Shown here piece by piece: positions 18,374 to 30,055 of a DNA stretch of 45,100 bases; position 1 is the stretch's first letter, and each line of letters starts with the position of its first letter. A model generated the notes under the pieces. The model had not been told where the DNA came from and ran no database searches. It worked only from the letters and a program-made list of their open reading frames with translations. The position numbers and the translations under genes were made by a program. Origin of the DNA: Hydnum rufescens UP504 (lineage: Eukaryota > Basidiomycota > Agaricomycetes > Cantharellales > Hydnaceae); NCBI GenBank assembly GCA_014904985.1, contig MU129244.1:1-45100 (forward strand). The letters run 5' to 3'.

Positions 18374-21300
18374 ATGAAGCGCCGACAAGTGGCGAGATCC
18401 ACGACGTCGGCGAACGTGGGCGAGCTGGAGTTGCCCACTCAGCACTCCTTTCCTCGCGTTCCGTCACCCTCCGGGCTAGGCTCTTTTCTTTCCAAGCCTT
18501 CAAAGTGGTTCACACGGTCGACCTCCAATCTCAGAGCGACAGAGGGCGACGGGACAAGCCATAGACGGCCAATCATTTCCCAGCCAACAGATCCCAGGCC
18601 GATCCAAGAATCACAGAAGTCCTCTCTGAGCATCAGCCAGTAAATCTCCCCGTCTTATCATCGTCTTTTCAACCATAGTAATTCCTGAAAAATCCGGCAT
18701 AACCTTTGCTATAGGTCATATCACGACTTGTCTCGTGCCAATGCAGTAGAATCGCATCAGCAGCCTCCTAATACGAACACATCATCTTCTAGCGATCTTG
18801 TGGCCATATCACGCAAAAGTCGCTCAGTAGACGATCTTTCCAAATTCACTAACGCGTTTGACGATCCTGAATTCAGTCAAAAGGTTCATGCCTACAATCA
18901 ATCCCAACCTGTCGTATTCCCTACGGTCTCCTCCACTGCTCCGGACTCGCCACTTCATCGCCATACGCCGGCACCTCTCTCTTCCATTCGTCAGCGTGCC
19001 CAGTCGCACACACCATCCACAACGCCCGCACCGCCCATTCGTTTTCCTCCCCAACCCGGTACCCCCTCCAAGCCTGGATTTAGCTTTCACTTTGGGGCGC
19101 CCGCGACATCTCCGTCTCTCACAAAGACCCCAGGAAATCCCCCCCCAGTGTTGGTCCTACATAGTGCGCCCTCCGTTAGCGCCGATGATGGCCCTGCGAG
19201 TGCATCCAATCGGACATCTCAGATCGTCCACCACTCCGGCTTTCTCAATCAGCATCCCTTGCCCTCTGCCCCCGGTGCTCTTTCTCTTTCAAAAGGATGG
19301 ACGCCGAGAAAAGCTGTTCTCAAGGGCACAAAACTGTTCTTGTTCAAGGCCCCCAGAGATCGTGTAAACGAGATCAAGCTGCTGTTCCCCACTGCGACCA
19401 TAGATAGCCAAGCTTTTTCTCTCAATGGACCTTCATCACCACTGTCAATTCGCCCTTCGCAGGCGATTCCTCCCGTTCCACCGATGAGTTCCGGAGAGAA
19501 TGATACACCCGTAACGAAGAAGAGGGCGTATTGGGGCTGGGGAAGACACCCAGAGCTTCTTGTTTCCCAGGATGAACAACGCGTGGAGCAAGGTAGCCCC
19601 GATGCGCTGCTTCACGAAGTTGCCTTCGGAACTGTGTTCTTCAATGCGACCAAACATAGGCAAGACGAAAACTATTCAAGGTCGGAGCCTTTTCAACAGC
19701 CAGATGATGATGAGGCCTTGGGGCGATGGGTTTCATTCGCAACTTCTTTGATTGTATGTTTGCCACATCCCTGTTTCATGGGCAGACGAAAATTCGAAGC
19801 CGGACTCCTGCGTCGATTGGGTCACCTACTTAGTGGCGAATCTGTAGATGTGGGGGAAGAGGACCCCACAGGTGTGTCTAAGCTCCAGGAACGTGCAAGG
19901 TGGCTTTTACGATGTTATGTCTCCCACTGGGGCGATGCGGTCGATCATGAAGCATGGGAAGCATGGCAGACCGATAATCTGAATGGAGATCGGGGCGCCC
20001 CAACGGGGGGAGACCATGATCGGACACAAGACTCTTCAAGTCGCTTCACGGCCTCTGGCTCTAGTGCACCTTCCGCTGCGAGTCCACCACCACCTACCGC
20101 TGTAGGTATCACCTCTCACCCGGGATCAAATCCGCAATCGCCTTCCAAATCTGATAAAAGCCGTACCAATAAATCGAAGGCTCGCTCAGAAGCCAAGCTA
20201 TCGGCTCTTCTCAGGGAAGGCCTCACTGGAGATATCTTCACCTGGCTTGATTTCGATAAAGTTGCCTACAGTCTTGGTGTATGGCATTCGGCTCAGGCGA
20301 GGATTCTCGCTTCCTCCCTCTCCAACATCTCTGTCGGTCAAATCCTGGATGCCGCGCAGTTAAGGAAGCATGGGCCTTCGTTGGTGACAGTAACTGAGCA
20401 GGTGACGCCGGTTCGTCCTGGGGATGGTAGTGCTTTATTGGAATGTTTCTCTGGCAGTGATGTGCGTCCACATTGGCTAACCCGGCTTATCATTTCGCAA
20501 CTCCTGGGCAATACGAGTGCTTCCGTAACATCTGCGGGGCCGATATCCTCAACATCATCGGCAGCGTCTGGAACGCTTACTGAGGATAACAGAATCGGTG
20601 GCACAGGTACAGATGACAAACACTCGCTTGCCCAGCTCTCCCGCACACATTCGAGAGCTGAGATCCTGGGGCGATGGATCGCCGTAGGTGAAACAGCGCG
20701 TATAGCTGGGGACGAATGTACATTCATGGCCGTTCAGTGCGCTGTCTGTTCCAAAGCAATCGCTAGACTAGATAAAGTCTGGCGACGTGTAGCCCATCGA
20801 GAGAGGAAGGTAGTGGAAGGTTGGGTTTGTGGGGAATGTGAGTTTTCTATCTGCCATTAATTTGCGGACGGGCGAGATGGTCCTGTCATCTGTGAGTTCA
20901 TGGTTAACCGATTGTCCAATATAGTTGCATCGGAGGCCAAAACAGCCACCTCATATTGGCTTGGAAATCTTGTCGATCAAACTGGAGATTCTCTTTCACG
21001 AGCGCAAAGTCTGATGGATGCAGAAGGCCGATGGTTTGTGGAGCCCTTGAACGACATCACGAAGGGTGTCGAAGCCCTCCTAATGCTCTTGCGTGGCTCC
21101 CCAATATCTTCTCATATGAGCGGGGATGACCCTCGGGGTGAGGCAGCCGCCCTCGTGAAGTACTGGGCTCACCTCAGTACCGAGCCCGCGACTAGAGCAG
21201 CCCAGTCAGTTCCCTCTCCACTACGTTTTGTTTCCTTTTCAGACTCAGCTTGACGTGGGGTTTCTTCAATCAAGGCTCGATCAACACTTGTCTCTGTCAT

Positions 21301-24300
21301 ACGCTGCGGAGCCTCGCCAGAAAAATCATTTTTCCCAATATTTCTGGAAGCCCCGAATCCTTCCCCTATCCACCCACTACTTCCACTGGTCTTTCCGGAC
21401 CCACTTCCTGTCTTGACATTCTTGGATCGCGAGACCATCCTGAGGAGCAAGATCGATTGGCCAGATCGATCAAGGAATGTCCCCGCTGATGCCGTCCTAG
21501 GAAGCATAACCGAGGGTCATTTCCAAACGGTCCTGAAGATCCCTTCCCTCGCTTCGAATCTCGTAGGGACAGCCTAGATACTTTGTCCGTTGGTCATTCG
21601 AACTCTCTCTCGGAGCTAGGAGACACATTCATTTATGCATTCTCGGGAGAGCTGATCCTCAAAGTGTTGCCTGCGGCAGCTCGCTCCAGATCTCCACACC
21701 CCTACCCCACAAGCATCACCCCAGAAGTGCAAAGCGTGTCGCCAGGATCCGCAGCTTTGACTGTTAAAGGCCCTTCCAACGGTCTGGAGCGCCGGCCAAG
21801 TGTAGCACCATCCGTGAGGGCCGCCATTGGTGGATCTACGCTAGAAAAACGGCCATCGACTGTACGAACTAGACGAACATCGCTCCCAACGCTCTCCCGA
21901 GCATCAAGTATGATGATGCGCGGCCGAAATACAGATTCTTCGTTGCGAGTGGCTGTCTCTGGTGGCACTCTCGATCGGCTTGTCGAGGTTCTCTTGAACG
22001 GGTTGGAAGTGTCGGTCTCCCCCACAGACGACATTGGATTGAGCACGGGAACAGCCCGTGTATTTGCCGTAGATCAGGCCGAATTTGCGAAAACGTGGTG
22101 GTGTACTTTCCGGAGTTTTGTATCGCCGTACGTCTTCTTCGAGGTGAGTCCAGTGATATTGGTCATGCATCGGTTGAGAATGGTTTGATTTGACTCGCCT
22201 CCTCAAAGCTCCTGCGTAAACGATTTTTGCAAAGTCGTCGTGATGTTGGGGCTGATGGCTCGGAAAGCGAAGACGAAGGTTCCAATCTGGATTTAGATAT
22301 TAAAATTTTGATGATCCTTAAAGACTGGATTCTGATCGGTGGCGGAGCAACGGACGTGTTGGACGATCTCCCCCTATTCCACGGTTTCCGCACGTTCATC
22401 GATGCCCTCTTTCTTCCGGATTCGTTAGCTCTGACCACTAGGCGTCCGTCTCCCGACATCGAGGAACGGGCTCGTTCAGAACTTGCACGTGTGTTTGACG
22501 TGCAGACTCGACGCCCGACTCTCAACGATTCTCCTGAACAACCTCCACAAACCTCTATTCCTGAATTCGGAACTTCTACCCCTGACATGGATTCAATTGG
22601 CGCCGAGCGATTTGTTGCAAATTTGGATGCCATTGCATCTACCGTGATAAGTGCTGTCACCCCGGATGATCTTCTCAACACTACCGATATCCTAGAACTC
22701 CAGACCGTTGATCGTCTTGGCTGGTATTCCTCCCGAGATATGGCCACGGCTTCCGAAGATATTGCGGTCCAGAATATATATAGCCTGATTCATACTATCG
22801 AACCTTCTTCCCTTGCGGGCGAGTTAAGCCCACATGATACGTTGCAGAAGTCCCTACCCCCCAGCCTTCGCATGCTGTGCCGTGCACAAGCTGTTCTTCG
22901 TAAGTGGGTAACTGCCAAAATCTCCGAGCCGCGAATCGGTCTTAGGAAACGCGAAGAGCGGCTCCAGCTCATTCTTCAAGCCATTGAAGTTTGCAGGATC
23001 AGATCGAATGCAGATGACCCGTTTGGAGCCGATACATCACCCGTCGCCCAGCCTACCATGCGGTCATTCGTCGAGACCGCTCTGCTGGCTGCTATCACCA
23101 GCCCAGAAAGTCGCACTTTCTCTAGGGCATGGCAAAATGTGGCTGCATCGCGCAATGTCACAGTGGATTCTGTGATGTCCATGTTGTCGAAACCTGTTGT
23201 TAATCCCAGATCTTCCATGTCATCGCCACCGACTGTCGACGGCGGTTGGTTGTTAGAGCGGGTACTTGAACTAGTATCTCTGCCAGACACTTTGACAGGC
23301 GAGCAAACCCTCATCAATTTCGATAAGCGGCGGTAAAGACGCTTTCTCAATTCTCCTTGCTGCGAGTTATTCATTCCATCTTCATTTACAGTTATATCGC
23401 CACTCTAGTAAACAGCATCCCTCGTCTGACTTCACCCCATCCCTCAAGCGATAGAACCCATATAGATCGCATGAACAATATGCTCCGCGAGGTTATGCAG
23501 TCAAATGCTGACTTTAGGATACTGCGAGAGGATGCTCAACGTGAGTCTTCTCAGATCTCCCCTTCTTACGGAGGGAAACGGCATCATCGCCCGTTCCACG
23601 CACTGGTATCTGCCCAGGCGGAAAAGATTCGTCGTGATCGTCATGCCAGAGATCGCCTCAGCAAAGAGAAGAAGCTTGAGCAGCAACGGAACGAGCGTCG
23701 TTCAAATGATCTGAATAGAGCAATGAATCAACCAAAACGTCCTTCGCTAGGTTTTGGGCCAAAACACGAACGAGGCAAACGCAGCATGTCTGCCTTCTTT
23801 CGCGTTGTCAGACCACTATCCACGGCTTTTTCCTCGGACCGCCTACATGTTTCAGGGGATGTCATTCGGCGGAGGCCTTCCGAACTAGACTTCATACCTA
23901 CTACTAAACCTACTCTGGTCCTGAGCCTCAACGACGCTATTGTCACACGCCATATGAACGACGAGAGGTCCTTCACGTTCCAGCTTATCACGGAAGACGG
24001 GGGCCAGTGGTTATTGCAGGCGCAGTCTGCTGCGGATTTGGATGCCTGGATAGATGCTATATCTCGTACTTCTCGTAAGCGACTCACGTACATGGGCGAT
24101 GGGACAAAGCCGCAATTTCCAGATATTGTCGATGTGACCGGTGGCGCTGCTGATCCCTCCGATGGACCTCATGCTGGTACGATCTTTGTCGCTAAAAAAA
24201 AGGATGTGACTCCAATTTCAGTTTTTAGTATTTGGTGTGAGTCTCGACACGTTGGTCCATCGAGAGAATCCCGCTTGGGACGAATCAAGCAATGCAGTTC

Positions 24301-25326
24301 CGGTTGCTTTGGAGCAGTGTTTGTCTGAAGTCGAGCGTCGGGGATTGAGTGAAGTCGGAATCTGTGAATAAACCCTCTATTCCCCCTTTAACGGTTTCGA
24401 TTGATCCCCTCTGGTTACTCGATTTCAGATCGCATTTCAGGTGGCACCGGGGCGATCAATGCGATCAGAAATGCTTACAATGAAGGTGCGAGCTTTCTAC
24501 CCTATTCAAGTCACAACATGGCCAACCTTGTGATATTCAGGGTGGTGTCCGAACTTCGAGACAGACGATCGATATGCAGATATTCATGCAGTTTGCGGGG
24601 CTATCAAGCTGTTCTTGCGTCAACTTCCAGAACCAGTCGTTCCTTTCCATCTGTATCAGGAGGCTATCGAATCCAGCCGTACGTCGTGCACGGTCTCTTC
24701 ATTGTTTTTGATGGTTTGTTTACACTTCTACGCGTAATAGGACTGGTGGATTACGATGAAAGGTCGGCTCGAATAAGAACTCTTGTCCACTCGATGCCTA
24801 GGGTGCATTTTGCTTGCCTGCGCAGAGTGATGGAGCACCTTGATCGGTATTCCGTTTATTGCCATATTTTCAACCTCGGTTCTGATCCATTGGGGTTGCT
24901 AGAGTGACCGACTATGAAGAGTCTAACCAAATGACTGCAGAGTCCCTTGCCATCTGCTTCAGTCCCTCATTGTTGCAGCCGCCACCAAGCCCAGGATCCT
25001 TTGCCCTGGGCATTGGTAACATGGGACCCGCAATGTCATTTACGAAAAGCCTTATTCTCCAAGTGCGTGACACTGGTTACCGATTTAGATCTTACTCATT
25101 TTGCCTTCAACAGTTCCATCGCTTGTTTGACGAATTGAATGCCGAAGGCGAACAGGATCTTGTGGAAGACGAAGTATTCGAGGACGAAGAGATTGAGGGA
25201 GAACCCATTGTCCCGATAAACGAGGAAACACTTGATTCCGCTGCGGCCATTATTTTGTCTGATGTATCGCTGACATCATTTGGCCTCCCGACTGGCGCAT
25301 TGGGAAGCACTGAAGGGGATGTTTAA
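18374..25326 (+). CDS. BEM2: Bem2-like Rho GTPase-activating protein (RasGEF-like + PH + RhoGAP)
   Basis: Order: Ser/Thr/Pro-rich N-terminus; a PH-like segment (HHSGFLNQ .. GWTPRKAVLKGTKLFLFKA, about 260-300); RasGEF N-domain end (TFRSFVSPYVFFELLRKRF); RasGEF-like block in 22209-23332; PH domain about 1727-1790; RhoGAP about 1820-2010 (FGVSLDTLVHRE, arginine finger GIYRISG, FLRQLPEPVVPF, NQMTAESLAICFSP). This is the Bem2 layout, acting on Cdc42/Rho in cell polarity. Introns: 18640-18714, 20838-20876, 21230-21274?, 21516-21577?, 22144-22208, 23333-23391, 24177-24228, 24364-24428, 24486-24540, 24679-24740, 24847-24902, 25063-25113; total 2088 aa. The two queried introns have weak sites and are needed to pass a TGA (21251) and a frame change. 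If they are wrong, the gene has two lesions. Confidence 0.85.
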
Positions 25327-25647
25327 TTTATGATTCGATACCATATGCACATATTTGTACATGGACTAAAAATTATCGAATTCGGGTGTGTTAGATGCCA
25401 GTTAGATAATTGCTCGCCCTGGTCACAGCTAAGTGGGATTAGGGGTCCGGGCCAATTGGGCCAGATCCTCGGAGCGCGAAATGTAACACACACGACTGTG
25501 AAGCCCAAGAACAGCCGAAGGTTGCACCCAAAGTCATGTGTGCTCACGACTAAGGACCCACAAAGCCAACCTGAGGGAATATCAATTGAATTGTAGGACA
25601 AGGAGGAACAAAAGTAAGGAGAAAGAGAAGCAAGAGACAGACAAGAA
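25327..25647. other. 3' flank of BEM2; entry to repeat region
   Basis: No gene. A transition from CpG-containing sequence to CpG-free sequence occurs here, marking the boundary of the transposon-rich domain. Confidence 0.4.
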
Positions 25648-26550
25648 TCATGAACTGCCAGGCAATAGGGGTTGAACATGAGCATCAAGGCCAGTAATGG
25701 CGGCTGACAAGATATCATCTGTCCTTCGTATGTAGTGTTGAAAGACATCAGATTTCCAGCAGCCTTGAATTTTAAGCAGATTGACAGAAAGGCCTCGATG
25801 AAGGTGCTCAGTTGCTCCACCAATGTGGAAACTGTGCCCATGAATAGATGGAAGACCAGCAGATGAGAAAATCTCACCACACCAAGTGAGGAAGGACTTT
25901 TTAGTCATGGAAAGAAACCCATCATGAGTTTTGAAGGCAAAAAGATGTGCATGGGGGGGCAAACCAGAATTAGAAAGGAGGTGATGATGAAGGGCAGTAA
26001 TTGGGCATGTGGGCCCAGAAACAGCAGTGAGAGAAATATCAGCCCCAGCAGACCTTGTGGACTTTGTCCAGGGAAGGTGGAAAGTGGCAGAATGTGATGG
26101 CTGGGGAGGGGGAGGGGAGAACTTGAGGCCACAATGTCTTGTGACATGAATTGAGGAGTCAAAGGAACCAAGGCTGGGGACAGTGATTTCTCCAAGGTGA
26201 CATACACCCCAAAAGGCACATGTGGCAATGGCAAACACCAAAGAGTCAAAGGTGTTGTTGAAATCCAAATCCCGGTGTAAAGCAAGAAGGTGGTCAACCA
26301 AGACAGGGGGCCTGGAAGAAAGGGAGGATGGAGGGGGGAGGGATTTAGCAGCAGCATGGCAGATTTTGAGAACAAAGGGTTCACTGCCATGCCAGGGCTG
26401 AGAATGCAGATCATGCCAATGATGAAGAGCACTAAGTGCATTGCTGATTTTGGAAGGGGAAGAATGGGCAAGGTGGGCAATGAAAAGCAATAAATGATTC
26501 ATTGATGCAGGCAAATGATCATCCTCTGAAATACCCCATGAGTCACACTG
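25648..26550 (-). pseudogene. Decayed tyrosine recombinase (Crypton-like / DNA breaking-rejoining)
   Basis: The frame is open back to about 26549, giving CDSWGISEDDHLPAS before the first Met. It has the layout of the tyrosine recombinases common in mushroom genomes: SAM-like N-domain (SKISNALSALHHWHDLH), then a catalytic domain with GVCHLGEIT, HGHSFHIGGATEHL, QGCWKSDVFQHYIRR. The tyrosine (HYIRR) and the first His are present. However, the two catalytic arginines, expected in 'cRLGE' and 'HsfRiG', are both His, so it should be inactive. The segment is almost free of CpG, and Arg to His is what CGN to CAN decay produces. No terminal repeats found; the 5' end is cut where an LTR-like unit starts. 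Confidence 0.75.
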
Positions 26551-26735
26551 TTAGTGGTGTGTAAGCCCGGCGGGCACATGGTTTCACCGACGACTCATAA
26601 ACTTGTGTATATACTCATTTCCCTCCTTTATTCCCTTCTTACTCCTTCCCCCCACAACTGGTGGAAAGCTTCTCCCACAGGGAGTTTGGTGCTGCCCCAG
26701 GTTTAGCTAACTTCTGCTTACTTAATAGTGTAACA
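26549..26735. repeat. LTR-like unit bounded by TGTTA/TAACA
   Basis: A 187-bp segment begins TGTTAGTGGTGTG and ends AATAGTGTAACA, so its ends form a 5-bp inverted repeat of LTR type. It contains CTTGTGTATATACTC, a possible TATA box. There is no clear target duplication (CACAC / GTCTA) and no second copy in the window, so a solo LTR is only one reading. It could also be the promoter of the recombinase. Confidence 0.35.
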
Positions 26736-26944
26736 GTCTAGTAGCCAATCCGGGTCATCCCGAATGTATCTTTTTTCCATTCACTCGGTCTGCTATTTGC
26801 AGTGCACTGGACTGTGCACTGCAACCTACATACTGCATGACACTAGTCATGAATACCTTCAGTCCTACTGAACCCGACAATACATCCGTCACATCTGTTA
26901 CCATCTGTCCGGCTGTTCCCAGATGATACTCTCTCCTTCCCGAC

Positions 26945-29900
26945 TTGCTCACTCCGTCATCCAATGAAGATACTAGTCGTAAGCCCAATCCGGAGCCTCC
27001 TCCTCAAGTCACATGTCACAATAACCTTAGCTTGGACATGACTGAACTAACATTGGTGGAGTGTGTAAGAACCCAACCACTGGGTTCTGTACTCGTCTCT
27101 TCTGGCCTTGACCAAGCTCTTAGGGGCTTCATCATAATGATGCCTAGCCCCCTCTTGCATAGGGTGGATACCTCAAGAGGGGTGGACACTCCCCCTAAAA
27201 AGGACTACACAACTTGAGGTCATGTCTGGGCCCAAGAAATAGAGCCTGGACCTGAGTCCATTTTCAGTTCCAGTTCCACAGCCTCAAGCCTCACGAGTAC
27301 TGCATGGAAACTGGGCCATCTAACATGGCCAGCCGCCTCGAGCTTATGGCCAGGCAAGATTGAAACCTTGCTTAAGGGATCCCCTTTGACCTCCAACCCT
27401 TCCTCCTCATGTTGAGGATACATTATGCCCATGTCCTGGAACATGCCTAGGGACTCTCGATGCGATATTCCGACAGTCACATCCACACCCTCTGAGGGAA
27501 CTCAATCCTTAAATAACGAGGCTCATACAAACGTTGAGCCAGTCGATCAGGAAACGCTGCATCACAGGACCCTACTAGTATCCATAGCCAACTCTGTCCA
27601 GTGCGAACAAGGAGTCAATGTGGCTGCCGACGTACATCTGATTAACATGTCATTGTACCACCTGGTGTACAACCTCGACATGGAATCCCCAGCCTTTACT
27701 AACACTATCATATGAGTGGACCGACCGGGTCTGGCAACTGTTTACAAACCCGATGTAGAGTTCCGTCTTACTCTACTGCAGTGTGGCCAGATACTACAGG
27801 ATTCCGCTGCCGAAATGGCTAAACACTACTTCCTAACTGTCCTGGACCCATATCAATTTGACCCCAGTAATGTACTATCCATACATTTGGAAGCCGGAGT
27901 TGCCTCAGAGAATAAGGTCTCACAACTGTCTGCCCTGGCGCTATGCCGACTATGTTCAGGTCTGAAGGTCATCGCACAAATCCAGAGCATAGACAAGAGC
28001 GAGTCAGTGGCCTATACAACCAACTCCAATGCCCAGGGATATGTCGTCCAGGTCCTGGAAGATACACCTAGGACCATTTCACTGTTGGCCACATACTCAG
28101 GACACAAAAATGAATTGGCCTGGTGCAACCAGGAAGCTATCACGCCTGGAACCTTAGTCAGTGACAAAGGTACCCAATTGCCATGGCCTCGATTTGAGGC
28201 TAGGCACCCTTGTCCTTCAGTAGATCCCCTATGGCAGTTGGCCCAGGCCAACCATCTCTCAGCACCTAGAGCCCCATGAATGGAGCCCCACGATTATAGG
28301 ACAGAGACCACCCTCCAGCCTGTAATGTTGCCTCCCACTGGATGTATGCCACCCTTGCATGAGGGATCAGACAAACGAAGGTGGAACCCCCAGGGAGGAG
28401 GACCCCCCGATGATGATGGGTTGAGCCATGGAGGAAGAGGGTCACCCGGAGGTGGTCCTCCGCCTCACAGACAGCCACCAGGAGACCCCAGGAACAAATT
28501 TCCTGGTAGAGGAGCTCCAGATAGTGGCCCCCTGGGTCCCAGACCCCCAGGGGGTGGACCAGTGCCAGTCAGCATAACCAGTCCTCCAGAAGGACCCTAC
28601 AATCCGAACCCGTATTACAAGCTGAAGTTCAAACTCAAGTTCTGACCCAATGACTTACCAGAGCACGATGGATCTGATAATTCCTTTGTAGCATGGACAG
28701 AAGATCTGGACCAGTATGCCGCCGGTAGTCAATGCATGCATGAGCAACTTGCTTTTGTGGCCACCATGAGATTCACCAAACATGTGGATGTTTGGTGGCA
28801 AAGTCTACCCAACATGACAAAGGTCCAAGCTGGCCAGAACTGGGATTCATTGAAACATATCATGTGGATGCGACTACTGGGTAATTGTTGGTTTGACAAA
28901 CAAGTCACTAACTACAATGAAATGCGCTACCATAACCGAGGACATGAAAAGGAAACCCCCACTGAATGGTTGACGCGTAAAGTACGAGCCTGACGTGTAC
29001 TACACCCGCCGCCCAAGGTCTCTGACCCCACCTTCGACTCGTTGGAAGTGGGCACTATCATGGAACATGCTCCCCCTTCCTGGAGGGCATATGTGGATGT
29101 GGACCTGTGTCATAATACCAATGCATTATTCACTAGGGTCAAGGACCAGGAGGACGCTCTACTAGCCGTGTCTAACATGAGCCATTCCTGACAAGTGGAA
29201 GACATCGCCAAGGACGTACTGAGATGAGTACAGGAAGATCTCAGATGCAGCCGTTACCATACTTCTGCCATGATAGTTAGTCCTAGCGTCACGAACCCGG
29301 GGTTCAAGTACGAAGTCAGCGATGTTAAATCTAAAAGGAAACCTATTCGGCCCTATCACCACTGTGGTAATGAATGGCATTATGACTACGACTGTGGCTC
29401 CTATAAGAGGGATCCCAATCAGGCCAAACCTGCTGTTAGTACAAAGTGCGAAGCTGCCTACCGGAAGGCCTATGTGGCCATGTCATCAGGATCAGAGGAG
29501 ACCTACCAGTCGGCCATGATGGCAGCACACAAGGCCCTCAGTAGTGAGGAAGAAGAGGAGGTTAATGCCCTGTTTGTTGTACCCGATGAATTGCCTGTTG
29601 AGGGAGCTGCCTGTTACATTTCTCTAAGCAAGGGTGGATCATCCCCTCATTTGAGTACTGATGGGCCCATCCCACCTCTCCAAGAGGTATACGCGCCCGA
29701 ACCCATTACTAAGAGACCTCTGGGGTTAGCCAGCCTCGGTATGGATGCCTTTAAGTTGGAGTGTCGTATAATTAGCCTGGAGGGGCCTATAGTTGAAGTG
29801 GTTGCTGACTCAGGCACCATGGCCACATTGGTCTCAGCCCATTGCTTATGCTCCTTGGGAGACCGGGCCCCCACCATCAAACAAGGACTAAGGTTGAGAC

Positions 29901-30055
29901 TTCTGCACCTCATGGGTGAAGCAAGGTGTTTGGGGTATGTTGTGCTTGATCTGTACTTCCATAGCCAGCTAGGACCCATGCTACTACAAGGAGTTGAAGC
30001 CTATGTGGTCGAAGGAATGAATGCGAGCCTCTTGATCAGCAAAGACACTCATTGA
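26945..30055 (+). pseudogene. gag-pro: Gypsy Gag and protease, with TGA stops
   Basis: Constant frame 2 with TGA stops at 27215, 27413, 27713, 28277, 28643, 28991, 29189, 29225 and 30053. A long Ser/Thr/Pro N-terminus precedes a Gly/Pro-rich spacer (28370-28600) and the capsid with FVAWTEDLDQYA and TKHVDVWWQSLP. The zinc knuckle at about 29350 reads YHHCGNEWHYDYDC and lacks its first Cys. The protease active site VVADSGTMATLVS (about 29790-29830) keeps Asp-Ser-Gly. The stops prevent production of a full Gag. Confidence 0.8.

Noticed and set aside
24190..24260. A frameshift at the A8 run before the RhoGAP domain.
   Set aside because: An intron at 24177-24228 with good GTACGA and TTTTTAG sites removes the run and restores FGVSLDTLV in frame.
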